Below are positions 35,778 to 48,775 of a DNA stretch of 64,000 bases, piece after piece. The translations under genes were made by a program, and so were the position numbers. The stretch lies in the NCBI GenBank assembly GCA_026686845.1, contig JAIVEN010000004.1, positions 18,384,827 through 18,448,826 of the forward strand, written 5' to 3'. How positions within the stretch are numbered: position 1 is the first letter of the stretch; every line of letters begins with the position of its first letter. Source of the stretch: Adenanthera pavonina (taxonomy: Eukaryota > Streptophyta > Magnoliopsida > Fabales > Fabaceae). The notes beneath the pieces are model-generated. The model saw only the letters and a program-made list of their open reading frames with translations, was not told the origin of the DNA and did not search any database.

Positions 35778-38700
35778 TCTATCTATTATATATATAAAAG
35801 TAGATAACTTATATGGATATCTTTGAAATGATTTTGATACTGTGAATAGTGTTTACTATAATTCTGTACTTTGGAAACTCTACTTCGGAGTTAGATTCGG
35901 AACTGATAGTATTATTTTTTTAAATTAAAAATATCAAATCTAATGAAATTCTTTTTATCATAACCAATTATAACTATTTTTTCCATAACTAATTATATCT
36001 ATTTTGTTTAAATTATATATACTTTTTTATATAATTTACTTTTGTATTTTAATATTTTTCAAAATCTTCTAAATTTAAATACCCTATGACCTATTATTAG
36101 ATTTTTTTTTAGTTTAGAATTATATTTTTTAATCTATTTCAATCAATTATAATATTTATTTATATGCTTTAATTTTTTCTATAACTAATTATGTATGTTT
36201 TGTTTAATTTATATCTAATTTTTTATATAATTTATTTGTGTTTTTAATTTTTCTAGAAAAATCTGCATAAAAGTCTTCTAAATTCAAATGGTTTAAGATC
36301 TATTATTATATTTAATAATTTAAAATTATATTTTTTAGATCTATTTCGATCAATTTTAATATTTATTTGTGTGACTTTTTATCATAATTTATTTATGTGT
36401 TTTAATTTTCCCTAGCCAATTATATATTTCATTTGAATTATATGTAATTTTTATATAATTTATTTGAGTGTTTTAATATTTTGTAAAAAAAATCCCCTTA
36501 AAAGTGTTAAAACATAACTAATTATATTTATTTCATTTAAATTGATAAAAATTATATAGATTTTTGTGATATCTAACAATTTTTTCTATATATAATTCTT
36601 CGCGCTCTATTCAAAATCATTGTTTCTAAATTTTTTTCTTTTACTCTGTATTTCAAACTAAGGTTACCTTCTCTTTTTTATTTCTGTTCAAATTTTATGC
36701 AGATTTGTTTTTAGTATCTGATCACCAAGAAAAATTTTCCTTCTTTTTTTCAAAACCTCATATTTATTTAATTTTCTTCATCTTTCCCTATTGTTCATTC
36801 TTTTCTTACAAAAATAAATTCCAAAGAAATTTCTATTCTGGCAGATAAATACATATATTTATCTAATTTGATTTCAATTTAACTCTTTTTTTTTATATAG
36901 GAATCAAGAGGCTGAAAATAAAATTAGATAAGAATTCTTAGGTTTAACATGTTTGGTATAACAGATTTTGGATTCTCAATAAATCAAATTTTGTCAAATT
37001 GGCTATAATCTAATTCTATCAAGAGCTCGGTGGAATTTGTCCAATTCCATGGAATTGTTGCCTATATATATTTCTCCTCTCACCCATCATCAACTGTGTC
37101 TAAGAGTATCAATAAGAGTAATAAACATCATGAAGGATCTTCTATTATGGTTAATTGATGGAAGATTTTCTAGACAAGAATGGCGTGAGTGGTGATAAAT
37201 GACATAGTATGCCACCACAAATATTTTTTTATAGCCAATTATATTTATTTTTTTCATAACTCATTATATCTATTTTGTTTAAATTATATGTAATTTATTT
37301 ATGCACTTTAACATTTTTCAGAAAAATCTTCGTCAAAATATTCTACATTCAAATATCATAAGATCTATTATTAGATTTTTTTTAGTTTAGAATTATATTT
37401 TTTATATCTATTTCAATTAATTATAATATTTATTTATATGATTTAAATTTTTCCATAATTAATTATATATATTTTGTTTAACTTAATCTAATTTTTTATA
37501 TAATTTAGTTGTGTGTTTTAATTTTTTTCCCTAATCAATTATGTATATTTCATTTAAATTAAATGTAATTTTTTATATATCTTATTTGTGTGTTTTAATA
37601 TTTTGCTGAAAAATTTTCTTAAAAGTATTAAAACACAACTAATTATATTTATTTCATTTAAATTGAGAAAGATTGTATAAATTGTTGTAATATCTTCCAA
37701 TTTTTTCTATACATAATACTTTACACCTTATTCGAAACTATTACTTCCAGATTTTTCTCTCTATCCTCATTTCAAACTAAAACCGCCTTCTCTTTTGTAT
37801 TTATGATTTTATGCATATTTGTTTTTATATCTCATCAGTTACCAAGAAAATTTTTCTTTTCCTTTTTAAAAACCTAGGTATCGCAATTTCATGTTTCAAA
37901 ATCTCTACTATGAAGTTGAGACCTATTATTTTATTTCACATTTTGAAATTAAAAATATTAAATCTAATAAGATTTTTTTAATCATAATGAATATTATCTT
38001 TTAAAATCTTATGTATTTTATTTTTTTACTAAAAAAATCTCCTTAAATGATATTTTTTAGTATCATAGTATTTGATTTTATAATTTGAAATTAAAATACT
38101 AAATCTTATGAGATTCTTTTACTCATAACCAAATTATTTATATTTTTTATCTTTTTTGATTATTTATATATTTATATGCTTCAAATTTTTTCAAAAAAAT
38201 CCCCTTAAAAATCTTCTAAATTCGCATCTTATTATTTGATTTTACAATTTAAAATTATAAGAACTAATTCTTATTAGATGCTATTAATCATAACTGAAAG
38301 TGACATTCACCATTAAAAACCTTCTACAATAGGTCACCGGTGGAAGACTTTCCGAATGGGGATGATGATGGCGTGAGTGGTGATAAGAGGCACTGCATGC
38401 TACAAATATTCTTCTATAATCAATTATATTTATTTTTATAACTAATTATATCTATTTCATTTAAATTATAAGTAATTTTTTATATAATTTATTTATGTGT
38501 CTTCATATTTTCCATAAAAATATTCTAAATTCACATCTTACTATTTGATTTTGTAATTTAAATTATAAGAATTAAATCATGTTAGATGATATTAATTATA
38601 AATAATTCATATTTTTTTAGTTTTTTATTATTTATATATTTGTGAGTTTTAGATTTTTTTTAATTTTACTTCAATTTTTTCTTTGTACAAAAAAATACAA

Positions 38701-40335
38701 TTTAAATATTTAACTATTTTAATATTAAAATCAACTACTATAAATAATATGAGTTCCAATATATTATTCATAAAACAATATTAAGTTTATTAAAATATTG
38801 GTATAAAAATTTAATATATATATATATAAAGGAAAATAAAAAACAAAAAAATGATTTAATAACTATAAGATTTTCTTACTTATTATTCATAAATCAAATT
38901 TATTTAATATCTCTGGTACAAAAGTTATCTATTTGAAATTATATTAATTTTAAATTTTTATAATAAAATTTAATAAGCATATTGGGAAAATTTTCTATTT
39001 GATATTAATGTAATTTTTACTTCATAATATATATACGCACACATATGAATGTTATATTACATATGATGGGATAAAGTTTTATTCTATAATAAATTATAAC
39101 CATTAAACATTAAATCTATTTTAACTTAAACTTGACTTGACTATATATATTAAAAAATTAAATATGACATACATTTACTTACATGAGTCACCTAATTGTT
39201 TTCTAAAATTTCATATATAAGATCAACATAATAATTTTATATAATTTTATGATTAAATTAATAAAATTTATTTGCTACATTTAGTTAATAAACAAAATAT
39301 TACATTTCTTATATCATTCTTTATGGCAACAAGATGTGGCAAAAAAATAATTATTGATTAAAATAGGGACAGATCCAAAATAAAAACTATCGAATGTTAA
39401 ATTTTTTCCTTAAAAAATTAACATATATATTATTTATTTTAAATTTTATATCCTTAAGATTTATTGTAATTTTTTAAAATAATTATATAAGGTGACAAAG
39501 ATAATTAAATAATAATATAATCTATCATATTAAAATTTAAATTAACTGAAAAGTTGATTTTAAATTATAACAAATTTTCTATTTTGGTCCCAATTTGTAA
39601 TTCATCCAATAAAAAAAGTACAAGAAATACAGAAATTATATAAGATGTAAGATATATGTTAGTTATACATATAGAAAACATTTAGTTAGTAGTAAATATC
39701 TTAAGTAATTGAGTTTTTTCCACATCTTTCCAAAAAAAAAAAATCTTAAAATAAGCTGTGAGAATTATATAAGGTTAAGTGTCTGAATTAGTTGAGCATA
39801 AAGTGTAAACTGGATATTGGATGGTTTTACAAAAAAATATTAGTAAAACATGCTGTGTAGTGTTGGATAATACTTGCCATGTTTTGAGTTGTATTCATAC
39901 ATAGTCAACTTTATACTATTATGTTACGTGTGCAAAGTAGACATAATTTGAAGACATTAATTATAATTGGATTATTAATGAGATTAGACAATTACTAAAT
40001 AAAATTTGGGTTCTTACCTAAAAATGAATTTATCATGATTTCTGTTAATCAACTAATTAACTTGCAATGAATGCTTAAGATTTTGTTTATAAAATTAGTT
40101 GATTTGATATAGTCCTCTTGAGTTTATAGAAAGAGACAATACTTGCAACTTTGTTTTTACAAATTAATAATTTTCGAGTCTTTTGAATATATATTATAAC
40201 TTAAATTCATTTAAAGTTATTTTTTAATTTCAGTTTTCTAACACTTAATTTTATTATTTATCATATATTTTTTTATATTTAAATTTTTTAAATATTCTTT
40301 TAGACATATGATCAAATGAACCCGTGTATGTCTAG
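35778..40335 (+). mobile_element. Possible Helitron with internal long repeats
   Basis: The start TCTATCTATTATATATATAAAAGTAG followed by TTTGATACTGTGAATAGTG and GTACTTTGGAAACTCTACTTCGG resembles the 5' end of plant Helitrons as I know them (TC start, TATATAAAAG). The site is A|TC as expected for insertion between A and T. A possible 3' end is CTAG at 40332-40335, preceded by the inverted repeat TAGACATA...TATGTCTA, but the stem overlaps the terminal CTAG and is not canonical. No RepHel coding sequence is visible, so it would be non-autonomous. The right border is uncertain. Confidence 0.35.
35985..38640. repeat. Imperfect ~1.2-kb direct repeats, AT-rich
   Basis: The block around 35985-36740 recurs at about 37235-37870 and partly at 38420-38640. 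Shared words include ATAACTAATTATATCTATTT, TTTTTTATATAATTTA and GATCTATTATTAGATTTTTTTTA; the paragraph AATTCTTCGC...CTTCTCTTTT...TATGCAGATTTG recurs as AATACTTTAC...CTTCTCTTTT...TATGCATATTTG. A short GC-richer module ending GGCGTGAGTGGTGATAA (37170-37200, 38370-38395) precedes the second and third blocks. No protein coding. Confidence 0.65.
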
Positions 40336-40631
40336 TTTATTTAAAAAGAAAAGTTAAATAATGTAACTTAAAAAAATCCTTAAGCTATAAATAAGCTAAA
40401 AAAATACTATACATGATATATGAATGATATATGAATATGCTAAAAAATTTGGTTATTTGTTAATAGTATTCCAGAATATTTAGTCATAATAATTATAACT
40501 TATGAAATCAAATAATAGGTAGTAAAATACAAAATTATGGAAAACTACCTCCGAAACACAGAATTGGTGAAAAAAGTAGTGGAAATTACAAAATGTGAAA
40601 CCCTTACTAAACCATTCCCACTCTATGTCTT

Positions 40632-40790
40632 CTAATTGTGAAGAGTGGGAAACTTCTGTGAAGGTATTTTGCGGTGGAAACGACACTTGAAAGAAGCTTG
40701 ATGGGTGGGAGGAGCACAGATACAGTACAAAAGCGTCTTGGAGTTTGAACTTTCTGTGACGCTTTCCTTGGCAGCGTTAATGCTTGTCAT
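40632..40790 (-). CDS. Small plant protein with C-x-C-x-P-x-TH-x-x-SF-x-C motif
   Basis: From the ATG at 40790 the frame encodes 52 residues: a Ser/Thr-rich start (MTSINAAKESVTESSNSK), then YCICAPPTHQASFKCRFHR, then a short basic tail and TAG. The core matches the (C)xCSPTTHPGSFRCxxHR motif that I know from plant 'serine-rich protein-related' small proteins of ~80-110 residues and unknown role. The frame stays open upstream to 40907 (91 codons, basic WKKVEERKRLNKSK segment), so the true start could be further 5'. No signal peptide or membrane segment. It is the only frame in the window that looks like an intact host gene. The motif has PPTHQAS in place of PTTHPGS, so it may be a divergent or decaying copy. 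Confidence 0.55.
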   Translation of the reverse strand: MTSINAAKESVTESSNSKTLLYCICAPPTHQASFKCRFHRKIPSQKFPTLHN

Positions 40791-41214
40791 TGATTTCGAC
40801 TTATTAAGTCTCTTTCTCTCCTCCACTTTCTTCCATATCTCCCCACCTCCTTGCGTCTGCAAATTTTGTATTTTACTTGGACTGACACTATACAAACACA
40901 AACACATATATCAGTAAGTGGAAGACATCTTTTCTGGGTGGATTTTCAACTTAATGAATTCACTTGTTTATTTAGTGCTTTTGATTCATTGTACTGAATG
41001 CTCTAAAATCATATGTTCATTCATCAATTCTGAGATATCTAAAATGGTACTTCGTTTGCAACTCAATGGACTACTGTGATGAGAAAAAGTATGATCTTGT
41101 AAGTTGCACAGAGAAGGCTGAGATGGATTATTTTGGGCCCTTATTGAATCCAAATCCGAAAGAAAAATACGTAATTTAGTGGCAAAAACAGAGGAAGAAA
41201 ACTATAAAACATAC

Positions 41215-41294
41215 CAGTTAGCTATTGAGGCGTTGGACCAAGAATGGTGTTCCAAATTCTCCACCAGATCAGCCATTGTTGATTTTGCAGACAT
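41215..41294 (-). other. Possible first coding exon
   Basis: On the minus strand an ATG at 41294 follows AAACCTAGGGTTTA (a telobox-like leader word) and opens MSAKSTMADLVENLEHH...ANW. It runs into CTG|GTATGT, a good splice-donor match, near 41215. The next 300 bases are intron-like and lead to the small gene at 40632-40790 on the same strand. It could be the first exon of that gene or a separate remnant. No domain recognised. Confidence 0.25.
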
Positions 41295-41344
41295 TAAACC
41301 CTAGGTTTGAGCAAATTTAAATGAAGGGAAATAACAGTGATATC

Positions 41345-43788
41345 TATATATATATAGGCACGACCTTCCTTGAGGCACAAGTAACAAGTTTCCTTAAGAA
41401 AGTTTCGTTCTCCTTTCCTCATGAGAAATTGAAAAAGGGAAACAAATCATTTTTTAGAAAAGGGAAATTGATAAAATAATGACAGATAATAGATATAATA
41501 GATAGATTTGATATTTGAAGATTTTGGAATTAAAATAAATTAGAATTTTAATCATATCAAATCATAATAATTTAATTTAATTGTGATGAAGCGGACCCAA
41601 CCAACTTTGCACCACGACGTGAAAAATAGCAACAAAAGTGCATCAATGTGTTAATTGGGATATGGGAGGTACTTTAATGACACACCAGGCTTAAGCACAT
41701 ATTGTAAAATAAATTTAATAATGATGGATTAATTAATTAATTAATTGATTAATTAGGTGTCAAGGCCATATAATTTTAAAATTGCTGATGAACTTTGTAT
41801 AGCAAATGTCACATTCAAGAAAAAGTCGCAAAATAATTAAAAATGATTGATAGGTTTCAAATACTAATCTTATACATAAGAAAATAGAAAGAAACTACGC
41901 AATTCATTATTTATGTAGACATAGCTTATTGTCCTTAACACTGTTTGGTCCCTCCTAAACCTCGGCTTCCAAATTCTGGTTGGAATTGGATGAAACTTGT
42001 CCTTTAGATGGGATTGGATGAACCTTCTCATGAAAGCTAGTTGTGATTTGTGTGTAGAGGAAGCTCACCATGAGAATTTAAGTTGACTTGCAATGTCTTA
42101 GAACATTAAATTTGGCTTCTCTAAGATGCCAACAATTTTGCTCCCACAAGAAACCAGCAACTTGGCTTCCATCTGAAGCCAACCCTTCATTTCCTTCATC
42201 TTGGTTACTTTGTAATCTTCTTCCCTTCGACTCCTATACCTTCTTGTGTTACAATTCTCTCTTTCTTGCTTGCATCTTCCACTATTGTCTATTTGGATTT
42301 ATACTATCTCTATCAATAAAGTGCACTTCATTTGGCCAGATGACAATTTTCTAGGAAATCCATAGAAAGAATAAGGGCTTCTTCAAGCATTCTCAAGGAG
42401 TAGCAATATTAGCTCAACTTTCTTTCAACCTTTCAATCCATTCTTCAAAGTAAACCTCAATGAAAACTTTCTTAATTAAGGAAGATGCAGGGAGCAATTC
42501 CAATCAAGGGATGTATCTCCAAAAAATCTCATTGTGTTGATCATAACCACTTGAATTCTATTTATAAGGCAAAAGAATATAAAGAAATTGTAGAGATAAA
42601 ATATATATAACCATGCAGCTGAAAAAAATATGGTAAGATAGACCAAAATAGAAGGTCAAAGGGATTCATCCTCATTTCCAAGAAAGATTACTCATAACAA
42701 TAGCTTGCACTATTTAATCATGATAGCAAGTAATAGGTTAAGAAAGCAAATTCTATAAATTAGATAAACCCTTTTGTCCTACCAAAACACACACACATAG
42801 ACGCACATATACACACAAAACCAAGATACACCCTCCCTTCTATCCTATCGAAACACACACATGTACACACAAAAAACCATGACAAAAAGGAATCACTAAT
42901 AGAAGAAAGAACTACAAAATTAGCATTGACAGAAAGCTAATCAAACTGAGGCTCAGTGCAAAGTCTTACACTATGGAATGGGTATAAAAAATAAAAATGA
43001 CCATGAGTTAATGGACAAATCTTGATTAGCAAGGACCCAACACTGGATGTATCTCAAATACATATTGTTTGAACAAAAAAGTTATGATAAAATCAACATA
43101 GGATCTATCTTCCAAGATCTAAAATCAGCACCTCAGCCAAAATCATGATCCTAGAATTAATTGGTAGTGTGCATGTGTACATTGTCGTTCGATTCTAGTT
43201 TGCAATGATTTAGGCAAGGATAGTGAAATTTTTTATATATTTAAATTTTTGTGATATAATATATAGATAGGCAAGAGCATCAGGGAGAAAAGAGGTCACC
43301 TACACCAAACACTGATCACCATCATCATCTTACAACCCAGCCACCAACTTGCCAGTGGGAATGTGACCTTTGCAGATTCGTTCTCGTCACCATTATCTTA
43401 TATGTGTTGCTTGACTGTGTTACTATCACTGCAGTCCTATGTGTTGTAATTGCCGTCATTTGTGTGTGGATCTGAGAGTGGAGGGAAGAGGCGTCCTTTC
43501 TTTTCTGATCACCAGCAAGTAAGAAATTCGCCAATGGAGGATGAAGATAGATGGGGTCAGTGGAGATGGAAGGGGTGGAAATAACTGAAGGAAAAAGGAA
43601 GTGGATTGAAGAAGCATTCGGATTCGAGTGAGTAAAGGCAAAATAGAGGAAAGGAAAGGGTACAAAAGGTGCAGATAAAGAAAATTAAAAGAACTTTTGA
43701 AATTACATTTATTGCATTGCAAAAAATGTGTGGAAAAAAAAAAGAAATAAAGGAGGTATGTTCAGAGGACACGTGAAGAAAAAAAATA
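41345..43788. other. Intergenic DNA without recognisable gene
   Basis: AT-rich with short open frames only (for example 42088-42354, 43325-43772), none with a domain or codon-use support. It contains (AATT)n near 41730 and (AC)n runs near 42788-42870. Confidence 0.5.
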
Positions 43789-43793
43789 AGGAG

Positions 43794-44030
43794 TGTTATG
43801 AAATAATGAAGAAGAGAAGAAAGAAAAATAGAAGGAGAGAGTGAGAGAAGAAAGGGAGCCTTTTAATTGATTGATATATAGAATACAATTAAGGTACCTT
43901 TTATTTATAGTCACATGTTTACAACTGAAAATCTACAAAATAATAATAATAAAGATAATATGAGATATTTTGAGACAACTAAAGATATAGTGGAATAATA
44001 GATAACCACCATAATCTATTATTTATAACA
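43794..44030 (-). repeat. 3' LTR of the nested copia element
   Basis: 237 bp from TGTTATGAAATAATG to ATTTATAACA (plus strand). A short purine run AATAGGGAG (minus strand) precedes it as the plus-strand primer. Confidence 0.88.
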
Positions 44031-44153
44031 CTCCCTATTGGATATCCATTATCAAAATATTATGCCTTGTTAAAACTTTACCAGGGGAAACTCCAGTGAG
44101 ACAAAACCCTAGTGAAGGAAAAAGAGTACATAATATGTTCATAACATGTCTCA

Positions 44154-44983
44154 TTAGAAACCTTGCCATGAAAAACCCAATGGGAAAAAAAACATGGCCA
44201 AGGGAAAAAGAGTACAGTGTATATAAACCCCCCCAAGATGATATCGGTTGATAGTTCTGAGTCTTTGAACTCCAATGCTATAAGCAAGCTTCTCAAATGT
44301 TGTAGTAGGAAGAGATTTGGTTAATAAATCTGCCAAATTATCACTGGAACAAACTTGTTGAATTTTGATTTCTCCATTTTTCTGAATTTTGTGTGTGAAG
44401 AAGAATTTTGGTGACATGTGCTTTGTTCTGTCTCCATTGATGTATCCTTCCTTCAACTGTGCAACACATGCAGCATTATCTTCACAAATAGATGTCAGGA
44501 TCATTGTTCTAGAAGACAGACCACAAGTGCTTTGTATGTGATGGACTATAGATCTTAACCAAATGCATTCTCAGCTTGCTTCATGTATCGCTATAATTTT
44601 TGCATGATTAGATGATGTGGCTGCAATAGCTTGCTTCATGGATCGCCATGAAATAGCCGTACTACCATAAGTAAACAAGTAGCCTGTTTAAGATTGACCA
44701 TTATGGGGATCAAACCTAAATCCAATATCTGCATAAGCAACTAAATCCAGCTTGGTTTTGTTAGAATATCCATAGTACATCTAAGGTAATGTAGGATATG
44801 TTTGACTCCATTCCAATGCCTTTAGGTTAGTGAAGAAGTATATCTTGCTAATTGGTTAACAGAAAATTATATATCTGGTCATGTATGACTGGCGAGATAC
44901 ATCAATGCCCTTATTGCACTAAGATATGGTACTTATGGACCAAGTAGTTCTTCATCCTTTTCCTGAGGTCTAAAAGGATCTTT
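44154..44983 (-). pseudogene. Copia RNase H region, 3' part of pol
   Basis: The best frame (44154-44504) reads EDNAACVAQLKEGYINGDRTKHMSPKFFF, then QVCSSDNLADLLTKSLP and LAYSIGVQRL, the conserved end of the plant copia RNase H domain. Upstream, to the nested LTR, the frame is broken by stops. RNase H would remove the RNA template during cDNA synthesis. Confidence 0.85.
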
Positions 44984-46827
44984 TGTTAGCAAGGCTGACT
45001 TCCCAAGAGGGGGGGTGAATTGGGAAGATTGAAATTTCTCTGCACAAAATGAAATGGGTGAAGATAGCACAGTGTAAGGGAAGCAATGTATAAAACAGAG
45101 CAAGCTAAAAAGTAAAGATAAGGAGAAGAAGACTCAGTGATTTATCCTGGTTCGGTCTATCCACTTGACCTACGTCCAGTCCCCAAGACAACTCTTGAGA
45201 TTTATCCACTATACAGCAAGAATTCAACGGGCTTCTTGCTAATGCCACAGTACACGAGTATGCTCTGTTTCTAGAGCTCTCTCAAACACTCTAAGCACTT
45301 TCACAATGTGCTTCCCAATCCCCTTGTGATTTCCCCTCACAAGTAAATCTATCTTCCAGATGAAGAGTAGATTGTTTACAAAGATATAACTCTCTTGAAT
45401 AGAGTAGATATGAAGATTAAAGTACAGATATTGAAGTTGAGAGGGTAAAAGCTTTTGAGAAGAAGATTCAGCAGAAATTCGGTATATACAAGTTTGATTT
45501 ATTACCCACAACTTCAAATGTTGTTGTATTTATAGATTTAGGTCTCAAATGTCCGTTAGAGACTTAATCTATCCGTTGGAGAAGTTATCCAACGGTTACT
45601 CTGAAAAACTATCCGTTAACCAACCGCATTTAATGCTTCTGACATACTGAAATTCGAATTTTAGTTGGTCAACAGACGAATTTCGAAGGAACCGAAGGTT
45701 AAAGCTTCTAAAGTTGAAATACTGAAGTTCGTCTATCCATGAAGTGAAATTCGAATTTTGAAACTTACAGAACATTTTCACAGTGTGACATACAAATTTT
45801 CAAGAAGAAAGTTTTTCGGTTAAATGTGAACAGTATTTTCAATTTGCTACAGTGCCCTCCAAATTCAAATTTTGGAAGCCCATAATTCGTCTGTTCCTAG
45901 TACGTGAAAAGGAGGCACAGTAGTTCACTTTCTTCGAAATTCGAATGTTGAAGAGTGAAGTTCGTCTGTCAGAGAGACTCTTTTCAGACTAACTTCATCA
46001 TTCGAATATTGTAAGTTCTTATCATTCGTATATCAATGTTTCACTTCAACGGACTCAAGAACTTAGCTTCTAAAATTCGAACTTCAATGTTCAAAGTTTT
46101 GAAACTTAAATCATTCTTGATCTCAGATGAACTTTAACATGGTTTCAGACGAATTTCTTCTATTTTCTCAAGTTTTGTTTTGTCTGAAATTCGAATTTTG
46201 AAGATCCAAAGTTCGTCTGTTTCAAGAAAACTTCTTTCAGACTTAGATGAAAATTCGAATGTTGGGAAGCCAAAATTCGTCTGTCAGAGAGCATTTATCA
46301 AACTCAATTTCTTTTGATTTCAGATGCACTTTATCATAGTTTCAGACGAATTTCTTTGGTTTTCACAAACTTCATTTTACTTGAAATTCGACTTTTGAAA
46401 GTGTGAAGTTCGTCTGTTACCAAAAAGACTTCTTTCAGATTTGTATGAAAATTCGAATTTTGAACAACCAAAATTCATCTAACAGAGAGCCATCTCTTCA
46501 GACTTATTCAGTTTTAGCTCGAAATTCGAATTTCCTAAAGCAAAGTTCGAATTTCCAACTTGACAGTTAAGTTTAAACTTTCAAACTTCGTCTGTTTGTG
46601 GGTGTTTTTCAAATAAGTCAAGATTTAACGCAAAATCAAGGTTTGAAAACATGTTTTTCTCAAATCAAAATCTTTTACCTAATCACAACTAAAACTAAAG
46701 ATCCTACAAAAGATCTAACAGCAAATACTCAGAAAATCTTCACTTGAAACAACTTTAATCTCCTTTGATATCTTCAATCCGAGCTCTTGAGGGTTGGTTT
46801 GGAATCATCAAAACTCTTGATTCAACA
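44984..46827 (-). mobile_element. Copia-type solo LTR with TCTTT duplication
   Basis: 1844 bp, TGTTGAATCAAG to CTTGCTAACA on the minus strand, with perfect TCTTT on both sides (44979-44983 and 46828-46832). It is closely similar to the LTR at 19238-21099: about 20 differences in the first ~270 aligned bases by hand and fewer later. It interrupts pol of the older copia element. Confidence 0.92.
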
Positions 46828-46832
46828 TCTTT

Positions 46833-47830
46833 ATCCTCATCCAAAGATCTAACAACCATTTGAGTGCTCAGAGGATGCGATTTGTCCATGTAAAATCGTT
46901 TTAGGTCCTGTTTTGTATATGCTTCTTGATACACAAAAATACCTTTATTTAAATACTCAATTTGTAATCCATGCCAAAATTTTGTTCTTCTTAAATCTTT
47001 CTTCTCAAATTCTTACTTCAAGCAATTCATAGCTTTTGTAAGCTCTGCAAGAGTTTTAATTATATTTATGTCATCAACATCAACTACAATTATAGCATAT
47101 TCATTTCTAGATTTTTTCATAAAGATACGTGGACAAATATGATCATTCTTATACCCTTCCTTGGGCAAATATTTACTAAAGCGATTGTACCACATACGCC
47201 CAGATTGCTTTAACCCATAGATGGATTTATTTAACTTAATTGAGTATTGTTCTTGAGAATTGGAATTGTATGCTTCCAATAATTTTAATCCTTTAAGGAG
47301 TTTCATGTAAATATCAGTATCAAATAAGCCATATAGATAGGCTGTAACAACATCCATTAGACACAAATCAAGCCCTTCACATGCTGCCAAACTAATCAAG
47401 TATCAAAGGGTAGATGCATCCACCATAGGTGAATATGTTTCTTCATTATCAATACTAGGTCTTTGCGAAAAACCTTGAGCAAGGAGTCGTGCTTTATATC
47501 TTACAATTTCAGCTATTTCATTTCATTTTTGCACAAAGACCCATCTATACCCAACAAGTTTCACATCTTTAGGTGTGTGGACTATGGGTCCAAAGACTTT
47601 ATGTTTTTCAAGAGAGCTTAACTCTGCTTCCATTGTTTCTTTCCATATTGGCCAATCATCTCTTTGTTTGCTTTCTCTAACAAACATTGGTTCATGATCC
47701 TCATTATCATTCATCACATTTAATGCAATATTATATGTGAAAGGATCGTCAATATTGACTTTATTTCGATCCCATCGGATTCCATCTATGACATAATTTA
47801 TTGAGATCCTATGATGTTCATCCATTTTAG
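46833..47830 (-). pseudogene. Copia reverse transcriptase, broken
   Basis: Frames at 47523-47825 (WPIWKETMEAELSSLEKHKVF, GYRWVFVQK) and 47013-47399 (DVVTAYLYGLFDTDIYMK, KSIYGLKQSGRMWYNRF, VVDVDDINII) make up RVT_2. The catalytic YVDD reads DVDD, so the active site is altered. Stops and a frame break separate the two parts. Confidence 0.88.
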
Positions 47831-48133
47831 GTACATGTGTTTTATTAAGAGTTGAGAGAGTACTTATGTCTAATGACTCTTCTAGAGTTTCCTTTTCCTC
47901 GATTTGACCATCTATATCCTTAGCTCCTTTTCTTTTGAAGGATTTTTATCTTTGGAACCGATGGGTCTACCACGCTTCATGTGGGGTTTAGACTCATTTA
48001 CAGTAGATTTTCTGACAGTCTTAATTGGAGCATTAGCAACTGGAACATGTGATTTAGTCACTCTTTTTGGGTCAATAAACGCATCTAGCAATTGATTTGC
48101 TAAACTTTACAATTGAATTATCTTTTGAACTTC

Positions 48134-48775
48134 TTATTCACATTGTTTTGTATGAGGGTCTAAATGAGACATGAATAATTCATTCCAGCTAATTTCTTTT
48201 TCCAACTGCTTCTTCTCTCCCCTTAATGTTGGAAAAATTGATTTATTAAAGTGCCCATCAGTAAAACACGCTGTGAATAGATCTCCTATTGATGGTTCAA
48301 GATATCTTATTATTGATAGAGATTCGTATCCAACATATACCCCTAACCTTCTCTGAGGTCCCATCTTAGTGCATTGTGGTGGAGTAATTGACACATAAAC
48401 AGCACACCCAAATACTCTTAGATGAGAAATATTAGGCTCCTGACCGAGAACCATTTGTAAAGGGGAGGATTGTTTGTAGCTTGTTGGCCTGATATGAATC
48501 AATGTTGTAACATGCAAAATTACATGCCCCCAAAAAAATATTGGGAGTTTTGACCTTATAAGCAATGGTCTTGCAATTAATTTCAAATGTTTAATAAATG
48601 ATTCTGCAAGTCCATTTTGTGTATGAACATGTGCTACAAGGTGTTCAATCTCAATTCCAATGGACATACAATAATCATTAAAGGCTTGTGATGTTAATTC
48701 AGCAGCATTGTCAAGACATATTTTCTTAATTTGATAATCAGGGAATTGAGCCCTTAGTTGAATTAATTGGGCAAG
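48134..48775 (-). pseudogene. Copia integrase, C-terminal half of core
   Basis: Reads CLDNAAELTSQAFNDYC, then HVHTQNGLAESFIK (the catalytic Glu position), LPIFFWGHVILH, SPLQMVLGQEPNISHLRVFGC and MGPQRRLGVYVGYES, a typical plant copia integrase and linker. The N-terminal half lies beyond the solo LTR, at 51192-51480. Confidence 0.87.

Noticed and set aside
42088..42354. 88-codon open frame as a secreted peptide gene
   Set aside because: Hydrophobic C-terminal runs come from pyrimidine-rich DNA; no recognisable family, splice or start context.
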